A stretch of 64,000 nucleotides of DNA from Circinella minor (GCA_016758965.1 JAEPRB010000196.1:1-64000), one strand, 5' to 3'. Positions 1 through 12,515 are shown, numbered from the stretch's first letter. Notes: generated by a model from the letters alone, not told the origin. Numbers and translations: made by a program.

Positions 1-775
1 AAGCTGTATTTGGATGGGGTAAGGAGCGGGCTGTTTTTGTAGGACGATCAACTGGAGGGCAAGCGATACAGTTTTCCACGATTCAACGATTACAATATAA
101 CCTTGGTGACATGTCAACAAAATTAATAATAATAAAACATGATGTGAATACTAATGATGCGAACATTTCTATTCTTTTAATATATAGTTTCTTTTTTAGT
201 ATAAGCTAAAATGTTTTATAATATAATAAGAAAAGATACGTAGAATGATTTATTATTCTTATCATATCTAACTGATTTATTGTCATCATTTTATGCGTAT
301 CAGACATATTACCTTTTTATATCAGTATTCGATTTTAGATAATTAAGTTATAATTCCTACATCATTCACATGAACGTTTAAATTTCATTAAAATATATAG
401 AATTGACTTCGCTGTGTTATTATATAAAGATTTTTACTTCTCCATCATATACAGTAGTTGAATAAAGAAAAACAGTTGCTAGATGAGACTGTGTATATAT
501 TCGGATATATATCATAGTTTTTGTTTATGTTAAGTTTGGTTTATATTACAGAATAGAACAGATTTAAAATTCATTAAGCTAAAAACTTTATGTAGAAGAG
601 ATGTTAATGCAAAAAAGTATAAAAAAAAAAAAAAAAAAAAAACGGAAGCACATTGTGTATTATTAATACGTAGTTAAAGGTGATTGTGCTACTAGTAGTT
701 AAATAATTTAAATATATTATTTATACTAATATGTAAATGTGAACATCTATTGTATACTTTGAAGCAATGTTACAT
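1..775. other. AT-rich flank without genes
   Basis: No supported gene on either strand. The stretch is AT-rich and holds a long poly-A run near 618-641. It forms the left flank of the LTR retrotransposon. The five bases immediately before the LTR (TACAT, 771-775) would be one half of the target-site duplication. The other half cannot be checked because the element's right end is missing. Confidence 0.6.
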
Positions 776-884
776 TGTTACATCCCTTTTTCTCTTAGTC
801 TTTTTTTTTATTTATATATATCCCTTATATTTTTTTTATTTATTCTTATCATCTCTTTATTATCATTATTATCTCTTTATCATC

Positions 885-929
<45 letters not shown>

Positions 930-1237
930 TTTCTAAATAAATATGAACCGTTTTACAAGCAGTAATAACTAAATTTAACCATAACCAAGAAGATGCGATT
1001 TTACCTGGAATTAGATTCGAATTAAGGAGTTAGATAATTAAATAATTAGTGTAAAAAGGATAGTTTCTTCCTTTCAAACAAGATAACAATTAGTTCACTC
1101 TCTTTCATTTTTATTAAAATAAACTCTTTTCCCGACTATGTTATTGATATAACTTTCCTTATTCCTTGAGTCTTTTGCTCGGAATTTCTTACATTTTCTT
1201 TTTATTTTATTAATTACGATCCGAACGGGACGTAACA
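776..1237 (+). repeat. 5' LTR of the retrotransposon (462 bp)
   Basis: The boundaries rest on the short inverted repeat at the LTR ends. The left end reads TGTTACATCCC (776-786). The right end reads GGGACGTAACA (1227-1237), whose reverse complement matches in 10 of 11 positions. The ends are TG...CA, as expected for LTRs. Two bases after the right end, a TGG primer-binding motif begins, which is the standard spacing. A TGTTAC start at 768 is an alternative left end, but its match is shorter. No second LTR copy was found. Confidence 0.8.
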
Positions 1238-1239
1238 TT

Positions 1240-1257
1240 TGGTGCTCGCTACAGGGG
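1240..1257 (+). promoter_or_regulatory. Reverse-transcription primer-binding site
   Basis: TGGTGCTCGCTACAGGGG starts two bases after the LTR end. Its complement ends in CCA and looks like the 3' end of a tRNA acceptor and T arm. This is the expected minus-strand priming site of an LTR retrotransposon. I cannot name the tRNA from this window. Confidence 0.7.
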
Positions 1258-1480
1258 ATCACTCTTTTGGAAGCATAAAAGAACACATCAAGTTCAATCT
1301 TCAACTATAAGATTGCTTATCCAAAGTCCTCTTTATACTTTTTATTTTTTATTATCGATTAACGATATTACAACTTCTCAAATATAAAAACTTTATCGAA
1401 CTCTTGAGAACTTATTTTAATTTTAACAAACAAAAATGACTATCACGACCTCGAGATAAGCTCCTTCCCCAGAATCAGAC

Positions 1481-3305
1481 TTGGGCTCACATCCACCTGT
1501 GTTGGCACATGGCACTGACTCGTTTAACTATAAACCTAAGTTGATTGATTTGTGCGGTTATGAGGGTGAAGATTTCCGTCATTTCAAAGATACTCTTGAA
1601 TCATATTTTGCAATTACCGATATTAAAAATACAGCACGACAAGCTAGCATTTTTAATGCTCAAGTTAAAAAGTACGCTCGTATTTTTTTTTCAAGGAAAG
1701 ATCCGTAGCACACCCTATTGGAACGAAATACGATGAATTAATTAAACTTTTGGAAAAAGAATATGTGACCGAAGATGTCATTGAATATTATAAAGATGCT
1801 TTCGACCAATTGACACAAGGTGAAGATGAACCTCCAAGAATGTATTTGGGACGAATTAAACAAGCTGCTGATTTGGCAGAATTAACTGGTAACGAAGGCG
1901 AAGCCTTAATTGAAGCAAAATTTAAATCAGGCTTATTACCACGTATAAAGAAACATTGTCACATGATGGGAGCAACATCCTTTGCCGATTACAAACAGTT
2001 CGCTTATGGATACTGGAGAGGACAACATGGTACTACCTTATATCCTCAAGATAACCCCTTTATTCCACTAAAAGCCGACGATAGAATCCTTACTGCATGG
2101 ATGAATAGAAATGACCCATCAAGAGAAACTATTAAGAAGGTTCGATCGCGCGCTTTCCATCCTCCCAGACTAGATCATGAATCCGGCTCTGGCTCTCCAT
2201 CTATAAATGCAATAACTAAACAAATGCAAAATCTTGAATTATTTCAACACGAATCAGAAAATCCACCCAATATAGTTTAGAAAGAATGTTGCGAAGATTA
2301 ATTCAAGAAGAAACAAAAAAATTGTCACAACCCACAAATTCATATAATGATCGCAATAATAACAGAAATCAATACTGTTATAATAATAATTATCGTAACA
2401 ATCAATACCGAAATAACTCTTACCATCAATACAATAACAACAGAGGCAATTTTGACCAATACAATAAAGGAACTGAAAACCAATATAACAGAAACGAAAA
2501 CCAATACAACAGAAACGATAATCAATACAACAGAAACGATAATCAATATATTCGAAGGAATGGAGAAAACAGACCAGGACCAAACAAATATCAAAATAAC
2601 AACAATAATGAATCACATTACAAACAAGATCCTCCACCTCGTCCCAACTCACCTTCTGCCACTTTAGCTGTTGTTTTGGAAGAAGAAAACAGTGGTTTTA
2701 TTGAAAGCTTATCCAGTGGTGATATAAATAATTTTTATAACCAAGAAAACGAATATTTTTCTGACAATGACGATTATTTTGACGATGACTTGCAAGTACA
2801 CGAAGACGATTTTGATGAGTTATATGCTGCACAACAACGTATTCCAAAACCTTCAACTCGTCAATTGAGACCGCGTAATGAAACAGGTAAGGTAAATAAA
2901 GTAAATTCACAAAAGAAAGTTGATTTTGTAGACCCTCCAGTTCGACGCAAGTCAAGGAAAGAAAAACAAGCCACGCAACAACCTGACAATCACATGGGTT
3001 CTCCATCACATGTTGAACAAAACTTTAAGCTTCCAGCTTTTCAATCTTCTGTTTCTAACCCTGAAAACTTACCAGTACCTTTACCACCTATGCCAACAAC
3101 TGGCCTCGCATCAATATTTGGAGATTCAAGTCTAAACAAAACACAGAAACCTGTCGGAAGTCAATGGACAGATATAAGAAATAAAAATAATAACGAAATG
3201 GATATTGACTCGCCTCCAGTTGAAAAAGAAACTGAAAAAGAAACTGAAAAATTGCCTCCACAAAATTATTCTGAAGCTCCTTTAAAATACCCCAATTCAA
3301 AATAA
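1481..3305 (+). pseudogene. Gag-like region, frameshifted
   Basis: Three open segments carry the Gag-like region. The first (1481-1708) contains a motif of the type LCGYEGEDFRHFKDTLESYF. The second (1750-2280) holds a retrotransposon capsid-like helical region, with residues such as EPPRMYLGRIKQAADLAEL. The third (2286-3305) has a strongly Asn/Tyr-rich tract built on NRNDNQYN-like units, followed by an acidic and then a Pro-rich tail. The frame breaks in the poly-T run near 1682-1690 and again at a stop at 2278-2280. I see no CCHC knuckle. It would encode the particle protein of the element if intact, but it is not translatable as one protein here. Confidence 0.75.
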
Positions 3306-3978
3306 AACACCTCCTTCTAAAGCCTCGCAACAAAAGTCTCCTGTTACACAAAGAGATAAACAAAAAAATGTTCGACGAAATAACAAAAAAGTAACAGCCC
3401 TTACACAAAATATAATAAGAAAAGAACCTTATAATGTTGCTACCGATATTTTAAATCGTACAGCTGATATTAGCTTTGGCCAATTATTACGAATAACCCC
3501 TTCCCTTCGACGTCAATTCACTGGAGCCTGTAGAACAGCCAAAACACTTGCCGTCTTGGATGAATTACCAAAACAAATGCAAAACACAACAGCTTTATAT
3601 GCTGTTTTCTATCTTTATTCACTACCTATTCGCACTTTAATTGATAGTGGAGCTTCAAAATCGTGCATATCATTAAACTTGACCCAAAGACTCAAATTAA
3701 CAATTCAAGAGCCTTCTACAGCAGTTTTCATGCTAGGAAATGGTGACAGGCACGCCTCTTTAGGCATTATCAATGATTTACCCTTAAAACCAAATGGAAC
3801 AGCAGCCGTACCCGTTCCCATGGAAGTATTACCTACTACACCTGCTGATTTAATAGTTGGAAATGATTGGCTTCGAATCGCACATGCAAAAATAAATTAT
3901 CAAACAAGAAAAATGTGGATTCATCATGGAAAACCTCGGTCTATACCTATCTCATATGAACGACGAAGAATGATTTAA
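3306..3978 (+). pseudogene. Retropepsin-like aspartic protease domain of the retrotransposon
   Basis: An open frame runs from about 3307 to the stop at 3976-3978. It contains the retroviral-type aspartic protease motif LIDSGAS near 3638-3658, in the DSGA form common in Ty3/gypsy elements. Further on is a second conserved block, DLIVGNDWL, near 3846-3872. The enzyme would cleave the Gag-Pol polyprotein as a homodimer. Frame changes on both sides separate it from Gag and RT, so it is treated as a pseudogene segment. Confidence 0.85.
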
Positions 3979-3999
3979 TCAGTCCTTGGTCTAATAATG

Positions 4000-5335
4000 A
4001 ATCTTCCTTAAATGAAGTGATAGACTCAGACGTCACTGATGACGATTGTAGCGACGATTCTGGAATTGACTCTACCTCAGATACTTATTCAACTGATTCA
4101 GAAGAAGATGTTTCTCCATTAGAAGAAATGCTTACCAACGAATAATGGCTAGGCGACAAACTTTATCCAATAGTAGAAATTACTCACACATTAGAATTAT
4201 TTCCTAACAACGATGTACTACAAGTTGTAGTCGCAGAAGAAATCTCGTTGTCAATTACTAGTTATCAAACTTACGATATCCCAATTATCTCTCAGCATCG
4301 ATCTTCAAATACATTTATATTTGAATTAAACACTTCACTGCCCGATTGTATAGAAATATATAGTGGAATTTTATATCCTTCTGATACAACTTATCGTATT
4401 TCTATTATCAATATGTCAGAAACAGAGAACTACAATATAAAACTTGGTTCCATGATCGGTGAATTAGTTCCCGTAACATCAGATTCACAAGGATATGATC
4501 TCGTTAATGAAGTTGATAAAACAAGACTCTTATCAAACCAAGACATACCTTTTAGACAATCACTATCAAAGGACCAACTTGACCAAATCGAAATAGGACC
4601 ACTTGACAATAAATTAAAGAAAGAATTAATCGCACTCATAGAAAGATACCATGACATATTTGACTGGGATAAAAACCGTATTGGTCACACAACAAGAATT
4701 AGTCATGAAATTATAACAGACCCAAACATTGCTCCTATACGTCAACGACCCTATCGCATGCGTCCTCTTGAAATTAAACATCTCAAAAAAGAAATTGACC
4801 GCTTTTGTAAAATGGGGATCATTCGAGCTTCATCTAGTCCGTGGGCTGCACACATACTTAATGGTCAAGAAGAAGAATAATGATTACAGACTCGTTGTCG
4901 ACTATCGAAAATTAAACGCTATTACTCGAGCAGATAGTTATGCTATTCCACGAATTGACGAACTATTTGATTCTTTAGGTTCCGCCTCCGTATTTTCTGC
5001 TCTCGACATGTCTTCAGGATTTTACAACATACCCATGTCTACCAAATCGGATTCCATTGCAAGGACTAGCTTTTCATGTCCTACCAATCATAGGCTCATT
5101 CGAATACTTAAAAATGCCAATGGGATTAACCAACGCTCCAGCAACGTTTCAAAGATTAATTGACATTGCATTTCGACCTCTTCTAAACCGCTGCTTAGTT
5201 GCTTATATTGACGACCTCAACGTATATTCATCAGACCATAAACAACACCTACACGACCTTGCCAAAGTATTTGCTTGCATAAAACATTTTGGACTTGTCA
5301 TCAACCCACGAAAATGTTCATTATATAAAATAAAG
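4000..5335 (+). pseudogene. Reverse transcriptase, broken and truncated
   Basis: An acidic linker and the approach to RT lie in one frame up to 4880. The start of RT, with the gypsy-type sequence IRQRPYRMRPLEIKHLKKEI, is in the same frame. The palm motif DYRLVVDYRKLNAIT and an ALDMSSGFYNI block sit in a second frame (about 4850-5120). The catalytic YIDD box, within LVAYIDDLNVYS, sits in a third (near 5197-5232). Similarity stops about 5335, before the connection and RNase H domains. Two internal frame changes and the truncation make it inactive. Confidence 0.9.
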
Positions 5336-6424
5336 GCATACATAAAATCAGATTATATTAATTATCTATTTTCTATTCTTTACAGCCATACTGTACATAA
5401 ATATTAAATATTTGTGATAAATATATTACTGTAACAATGAAATTAATTATCTTAAAACTTTATTTTTGAAAATTATCAAAGAAATGACAATTATATGATT
5501 ATAAAAAAATATACAAGATGAGCTACAAAAAATTAGACGAGATGGGCTACAAAAAATTGGGCGAGGTGGGCTACAAAAAATAAAGACGAGATGGGCTACA
5601 AGTTACTAACATACCTACGATTTTGTAGCCCATGTAGTAATCCTCTTATTTATTGTGTGGGTATTGTTCATTTTAATCCGACAGAATATAGTGTTCTGCT
5701 GATAAAAGAATATGTGGATCTAGCAGTACTATCTTATCCGAAAGTTTAGATGCAGATGGATATATGTACCAGCCAATCCGACTATCAAATGATCCCATAG
5801 ATTCAAAGTGGTAATGTGTCGACGAAGCTACTTATACAAGAGCATAAAAATATTGTATTAAAAAAGTATGCCGCGTTCTTAATTTATTTACACGTAGCAA
5901 GTCGATAAATGTAATTATCATTATTATTGTATTCAACTTAAAGATTCAACAAACTTTTTAAATCTATGTTTTTCAAATGATCTAATCCCAAAGATGTAGA
6001 AATGTTATAACTCGTCCCAGTTCATTATATCTTTTATACCATATTATTCCTACCATTATTTATGCTACAAAATTTCCTATATTATTTCATAACAATAATA
6101 ATATTTTGACCGTTCCCGTAATAAATAATAGCAAATATCATTGTTCAAAAAAAAACAATCCATAGAATAATTTATTACTACGTATTACCGCAACGATATG
6201 TATAACATAATTAACAGCCCCAATAATCTCTCTATTCCATACTATCCAAATATCCATTATTCAAATCCAAGTATACGAAGCGTGCATATCCAGAACACTT
6301 TTTCCAATAATTATTCTTTCAAGTGTTTTTGGCACAAGTTATATAATCTACCCGAAGAAAAATAAAATTAAGATACCAATATCAATAGTAAACAAATATA
6401 TCGTAGTACTATAAATCGAAAGAG

Positions 6425-6456
<32 letters not shown>

Positions 6457-8228
6457 TAGAGTATTGTTTAATCTTGTGTGCATTATTCATTCTTATCCGA
6501 CAGAGCACAACGTTCTGCTAATCAATGATCGTAAAAAAGAATATGTGAACCTCATATAAATGTGTTTATACAAACCTAGTGCTTTTGACGGATCATATAC
6601 GACATATACAGATATAGATGCGAGTGGTTGGTTGATAATATGTGCATAAGTAATTTTTTTTGGCAGAAATACAGTTGAAGTAGGAAGAGTCATTGTATGC
6701 TAATGAATCAAACAAAATAAAAGTAACCAATAGTAACTTTTCGTTTAGCAATTAAAAAACGTTATTTTATAATGTAAAAATTCTCATAGTAGTAGATTTG
6801 TCCTTTTGTACAGTATAAAGGTATAATATAGAGATATGTTCAGAATAATATTATACATAAACCAAATGAATAAGAGAGTAAAAAAGCAACGTGTTTCAAT
6901 GAACAATTGCAATTGAAGAAAAAATGCACGGGAATTTTTATTATAAATATAAGAGCACAATGGATAATGTATCAACCAATTGAGACCAATTTACGAATAG
7001 AGAGTTATATATATATATATATATATATGAAAATATTTTGGAGGCTACTATCTATTAAAAAGCCGAAAATATATACAAGGGAAAATTATTTTCTGTTTGC
7101 GTTCCTCTTTATTCTTATTTATATTCAAATACGTCTGAAAGATTTATACTTCTACCAGCAAAATGCTTGAACCACCAATCAGAATAATGGACTTCGAAAG
7201 ATCACTTGATACTAAACGATTACAATGCTACGTGATGAATATAGCCGCACATGAAAAACAACGTTTACTTAAGACAGAACTTTAATCTCTGTATTATGAA
7301 AAAAATATATGCTCCATTTGCCACTATCGCCATCTTTTTTTTTTTTGATAGAACATAAATGATTGGAGATGGATTGATTGACTTTGGTAAGTCTTTTATA
7401 TTATTAATATACTCTTCATACCTTTTTTCGCACGAACAGACATACATATACGATAGCTGTGATAAGCTTCTGCTACCTTAACAATTACAACATTACATCT
7501 CTTTTCTGCTGACGATTATAAATTGGGTGTGGCGATGAATCCATCTTATACAACAGTTACAAATAATAATAGAATATTAATGTCTCTTACGTATAACCAA
7601 GCATAAGTAAAAAAGAGAATTCTACACAAAGCTGATCATGACATGAATAAATAAATAAAAAAATATGGTGCGGCTATAATGAAGATAGTTTTATCTTTTA
7701 GGTATGTATCGTATTAAATAATAAAAATATCATTATTATTAACTTGATTCTTGTTGCTGTTAACTATCTTTACATTATAATTACAAAGGCTTTATTACAT
7801 GAAAAATATAAGTGCGATCTACCTAAGAAAAAAATTACCAGTAACCATAACAACGTTTCATTGCTACAGTATCTTCTTTTTTTAAAAATGGATACCCCAC
7901 ATTATTATGCATATTTTATTTTATTTTTGCCACTAAATAATTATCTGTCATTTACGCCGCCTTAAAATGTATGCTCCGAATTCTGGAGTAGGACAAAGAA
8001 CGTGGAAAAACATAATCGATTATATACGCAGCAAACTTTTTTTTTACTCTTAATTACTAAACCAAAACTTTGTCGAGACCCTTTCTATATAAATATACGC
8101 TACCTAATACTTCTCTCATATCTCTCCCACCGCCAAACTTGAGTTCAATTGATTTTTTATATTATTACATTAATCGCTTGAGATTTCCTTTCTGAAAATT
8201 TAAACAACAACAGTAGCTTATAATAATA
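5336..8228. other. Intergenic, AT-rich, with a diverged repeat pair
   Basis: No supported gene. It holds the 25-bp tandem array (5513-5602), a (GT)n microsatellite (about 6424-6448) and an (AT)n tract (about 7007-7028). Two diverged copies of one sequence occur at about 5655-5735 and 6470-6560, sharing blocks such as ATCCGACAGA and AAAGAATATGTG. A TATA-like box, TATATAAATA, lies at 8086-8095, about 135 bases before the start codon of the following gene, and is a plausible promoter element. Confidence 0.55.
5513..5602 (+). repeat. Short tandem repeat, about 25-bp unit
   Basis: About four head-to-tail copies of a unit close to ACGAGATGGGCTACAAAAAA occur here with small variations. A lone inverted copy of its core, TTTTGTAGCCCAT, follows at 5621-5633. 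The array lies just beyond the truncation point of the retrotransposon, with no coding role visible. Confidence 0.8.
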
Positions 8229-9194
8229 ATGTCAAGTAGTGCATCGTGGAAAACTTTTCTTGCATCACAACTTAAAATTAACATTGAACAACAAGGTTTA
8301 TCTTCTACTTATACTTCACTTGCAACAGTACGTCCTGACGGTACACCAGCCAATCGGACTGTTGTATTTAGGTTTGAATCTTTTTTTTTTTTTTTTAGTT
8401 TTGTTTTTATAGTAATAAATGAGTAAGAATATTAATAAAATTTACATGTATATAATAATAATATATTAATAGAGGATTTGCAGGTGAAGATCATAGCAGT
8501 GAAACTGGATGGCAAAGTGATTTATTAACGACAACAAGTGCAATAAGATCACGTAAAATAACAGATATAGCAACTCAACCTAAGATTGAATTAAATTGGT
8601 AATAATATGTAATAATGAAATGTTAGCGGAGGTTTACGTACGTAGAGACCAAAAAAAAAAAAAAAAATTAGACACTAAATTATATAATATATATACAATA
8701 GGTTTATGCCAGGAACACAAGAACAATTTCGTATTCATGGAAAATGTTATATTATAGAAGAATCAAATACTGATATAAATTTAATTGATAAAGAATTGGA
8801 AGAACATATAACAAAAAAAGATATCAATGTGGAGATGAATAATGATAAAAATAATCTTGCTACTCGAGCATTTTTAACAAGACTAAAAAATAACAAAAAG
8901 AAGTTTGATTGGGAAAATGAACGACTTCGACAATGGTATAGAATGAATGATCATTTACGTGGAACATTTTCTAGTGAACCTAAATCACCTTTAGAAATTA
9001 ATGATATGGATAATCAAGGATGGTTTTTAAATAATGATTCAAAAAAACAAAAATTATTAGAAGAAGGATATAAAAATTTTGCACTTTTAATTATTAAAGT
9101 TGAATTTATAGACCATGTAGAATTAATTACTGGTACACATTCTATATTCAAAAAAGATGATAATAATAATTGGATATTAAAAAAATTATCTTGA
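8229..9194 (+). CDS. Pyridoxamine 5'-phosphate oxidase-like flavin-binding protein (Alr4036 type)
   Basis: Three exons, 8229-8371, 8473-8598 and 8702-9194, join in phase into about 253 aa. The N-terminus has the Pnpo-like start of the split-barrel FMN fold, with SLATVRPDGTPANRTVVFR around residues 31-49. Exon 2 gives GWQSDLLTTTSAIRSRKI, and exon 3 gives the MPGTQEQFRIHG strand. A WYRMNDHLRG segment follows, and the C-terminus has the FALLIIKVEFIDHVEL strand. The fold matches the fungal and plant pyridoxamine-phosphate-oxidase-related family. The true substrate of these proteins is mostly unknown, and a role in vitamin B6 salvage is inference only. Exon 3 has an unusually Asn/Lys-rich insert. 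Both introns are about 100 nt. Confidence 0.85.
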
Positions 9195-9621
9195 ATAATC
9201 ATTTCCCTCCCTCCCTCACCCTTCCACCCCACCCACCCAATCAAACAGCCCCTCCCCCCAAAAAAAAGTAAAAAATACAATAAAAAAGGGCGGGTTTATA
9301 AGTAAGTTTTTTTTTTTTTGTTGTGAGAAGGAAATATTTTGATTACATTACATGGTGTTACAAGGATTTCCATTTCTTTTTTGGTTGCCCACATACACAA
9401 TACAACTTACTCATTCAATCACTACACACTCATTTCTCGCGTTAACTTTTTTTTTCTTTCTTTTCTTTTTTTGTTTTGTTTTTGTTTTCTCTTTTTCTCT
9501 AAACTTTTTTTTTATTCTTTTTACTTTCCTTCTTTCTTTTCTTTTTCTTCTTCTTTCCTTTGTTATTATAACAAAAACATATTGAATTAATTAAACACTA
9601 TCCCGATTTCTTTTATTCTTC
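9195..9621. other. Intergenic promoter region with pyrimidine tracts
   Basis: No gene seen. A C-rich stretch just after the stop codon and long T/C-rich tracts before the next start codon (about 9440-9600) are typical of fungal 3' ends and promoters. No single motif can be assigned with confidence. Confidence 0.5.
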
Positions 9622-12104
9622 ATGGATGATAAATCCAAAAAAGATACGCCAATTACTATCAGTATCACTGGCGTCTCTGCAGATGATTCAGTTTTACTGA
9701 AAAAAACGACTCCACCGGGACCGAAGCTCACCAGACCTGCTGCTCCTACAGGTAGACCAAAACTCAACACTATTCATAGCTCAGACGCTTCTCGATTCAT
9801 GACCCTTGAACGATTACAACAAAGCATGTCACTTAAATCCCATTCAAATAAAAAAGAACAAGACCCACTTTATCAACACCATTCTCAACAACAACAAACT
9901 CCACCACAACCACCACAACAACAAAATCAAGAACGTCAACTTACTATTGAAACTGCCGTTTTTCCAGAACAGCAACCTATTTTTTCACATAATAATAATA
10001 ACTATCATCATAATAATCATAGTAATAATAACAACAATAATAATAATCATAATAATAATGAAAAAATCAAGGGACATCATCAACATAATGGTACTAGTGG
10101 ATCGCAGGTATAAAATATTATTTATTTATTTATAAATGAAAAGAAATAAAAAATTTAATGCATTTATAATAAATTGAAATATTAATATTAATATTAATAT
10201 ATTTTAGAGCGATACTAAAAGTATACGATCAGGTAGTGAATCTACTCGTGGAACGAATAATAAAAGACATAAACGACGTCCACATAAATCTACTATAAAA
10301 CCCACTGAAATATTTGCCCAGAATTTAAGTGACGCGGTTCTAGATGCAAATGGTAATAAAATAAAATAAAAAGAGTGAGCAAGGGGAGATATGAAATAAA
10401 TAATAAAAAACTGATTATACAAATATAAACTTTCTTTGAAAAACTTTTTTTTTTTGGAAATATAACAGATTCAGATGAACAAGAAGCATTTGTTTATCGC
10501 GATCGTAATTCATTATATCCGACTCTTCCAGCCTCTTTTCAATGGTCAGCAAACCATCCAGATGGTAAAAGACATAATACAGATGGGGATTCTTATTATA
10601 CCAAACCACGACGTCCTGTACTACGATCGGCTGTATCTGAATTACCTCCTACTGCTATGCTTCGTACTCCAGCGGCTTCTTCTTTCCGATCATCACCTCC
10701 TCCTCCGCTTCCTAATAAATACAATAACAACTATAATAAAGATAAAAATAATACAAAACGTCATCATTATCATCATCAGAATTATTATTCAACAAAACAT
10801 AAAGATCATGATTGGTATCCAAGTGATGCAGATGAAGACGCTCCTTTATTACCCCGTTATTCTCCAAACTCGAAACGAAAACGTCGTCAAGTATATAGTA
10901 ACAGTAAAAGGTAATAATGATAGTAAACAAATGACAAAAAAAAACAAGTTTATAATTTGATATAATCTATTATACTATTACATCATTCTATCTATTATTT
11001 GTATGCATATATTGAATATATAAAACTAAAACCCAGTAAATTGGATAAACAAAAAAAAATATTTATTATTATTCTATAGCAACAACAACAATTATAAAAA
11101 CAAACGAAAAACAATTGCTCTTTGGAGTTTATTTAGTGCTTGTGTTGCCATGACGAGCATGTGGTTTATGTTGGTGTTCACTACTGCTTTACCTTTAAGT
11201 CCTGTTGAGGTACTGGAACTTTCAAATGTACTCGGGTCCTCTAAAGAATTATTTTTTGATCTAAACGTTCGTGCCAGGTAAATAATATAGATTATTCTTT
11301 TTTTTTTTCTCACCATTCATCATCATCATAAAAAAAAAAAAAAACATACACAAAAAAAAAAAATTGATCATTATTTTTTATTCTTTTAGAAACACTAATT
11401 TCTGGTCGATTGAGATATCACATGCCTCCTTCAGTGTTTTCGCTTCTAGTCATTTAGTACCAACAGTCGCCGAAATGGCAATAAACAATACATCATCTGG
11501 TAATTTATGCGTCATATTATGTGTATATTAAAAAAATGGTCTTACTATTTATATATGAACTTTAATTATAATAACTTTAATATCAATTTTTATTTATTGG
11601 TAACAGGTATGATGGCTGCCCCTGTTGAGTTTCTAGGTACCATCTATCAATTGGATGAACCACTTGTGTTTCAACCTGCTCGTTTCTTTAAACCCAGTAC
11701 AACTGTTGCATCAAGTCAAATTCAAATCAGAAATCCTGGAAAAACAAAAGGAGATAGTGGTGGAAATGAACGATGGTAAAAAAAAAAAAAAAAAAAGAGG
11801 AAGAAAAAGAAGTATAATTATATTAAATATTAAATATTATTAAAATAATAATAGGTCATTATTGATTCATTATCCATATGAATTAACTATTCGTGGAGTA
11901 CTTAAATATCGTATGATTCCTATGATCCCATGGGCTCAAATGCATTCTGCTCGAATATGTCAAGTATCTCGAGTTGATCCTGCCACAGGAGAAATTTCAA
12001 GCATTCCTGAATCAGAAAAATCGATATGTGATGACCCATCATCTCCCATTGAAACAACAGTATTTTCATCCACAACTACAACCACAATAGCATCATCATC
12101 ATAA
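9622..12104 (+). CDS. Vac7-like vacuolar segregation protein
   Basis: Seven exons (9622-10107, 10208-10352, 10469-10910, 11080-11277, 11390-11499, 11607-11775, 11855-12104) join in phase to 599 aa. The N-terminal half is low-complexity (Gln/Pro and Asn/His runs) and should face the cytosol. One membrane segment follows basic residues: LWSLFSACVAMTSMWFMLVF. A lumenal domain with VEVLELSNVLG, FDLNVRARNTNFWSIEI and GMMAAPVEFLGTIYQL comes next. This architecture is that of fungal Vac7, the vacuolar-membrane activator of the Fab1 lipid kinase that makes PI(3,5)P2. The lumenal part is related in fold to human TMEM106B (LEA-2 type). The assignment is by motif recall. It is convergent with the CDK10 gene. 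Confidence 0.8.
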
Positions 12105-12515
12105 TACATATACACACAACAACAAATAGCATTACATATATATAAAAAAAAAACAATACCCTGCATCTTTTTTTTCCCTTTTTCTTTTTTTCTTTCTTAA
12201 ACTCCAAAGTGTATAGTTTTTATACCCACTCCTTTTTTTTTGTGATCCTTATTAAATTTCCTTTCTTTTTAAACTTTTCTTTTTTTATATTGTGTACCAA
12301 ACATATGGCTACTATCACCATCTATTCCATCGCCTGCGTGTACTATCCTTTTTTTTCTTTCATCATCATGTGCTCGTCGTGATCTACAATATTTATCCAA
12401 ATTCCCCCCTCAATTGTTATTATAATACTATTCTTGCTACTACTAGTACCATTTTTATATGCCTATTACTTTTCTATAAAGAAAATCTTCATCACATATT
12501 ATATATATATATAAC
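12105..12515. other. Convergent 3' intergenic region
   Basis: It lies between two genes that point toward each other. It contains T-rich and pyrimidine-rich tracts that probably include both polyadenylation regions. No gene or structured element was recognised. Confidence 0.5.

Larger units (their letters stand above)
776..5335 (+). mobile_element. Truncated Ty3/gypsy-type LTR retrotransposon
   Basis: The order is 5' LTR (776-1237), primer-binding site, Gag-like region (about 1481-3305), retropepsin (about 3306-3978) and reverse transcriptase (about 4170-5335), which is the Ty3/gypsy layout. At least five frame changes or stops break the polyprotein, including one at a poly-T run near 1682-1690 and others near 2280, 3305, 3980 and 4860. 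Similarity ends abruptly about 5335, after the RT YIDD box and palm region. RNase H, integrase, the polypurine tract and the 3' LTR are all absent. It is therefore a dead 5' fragment, and no complete partner is visible in this window. The Asn-rich C-terminal Gag region lacks an obvious CCHC zinc knuckle. Confidence 0.9.

Noticed and set aside
750..965. Plus-strand open frame of 71 codons
   Set aside because: Phe/Ile/Tyr-only translation of T-rich repeats that overlaps the LTR; no coding character.
2254..2652. Minus-strand open frames over the Gag region
   Set aside because: Shadow frames of the Asn-rich Gag tract (Cys/Tyr-rich mirror).
5400..5450. GTAACA near 5431 as a possible 3' LTR end
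   Set aside because: Lacks the GGGAC extension and any upstream similarity to the 5' LTR.
9339..9590. Two plus-strand Phe/Leu-rich frames before the Vac7-like gene
   Set aside because: They translate the pyrimidine-rich promoter tract and are not protein-like.
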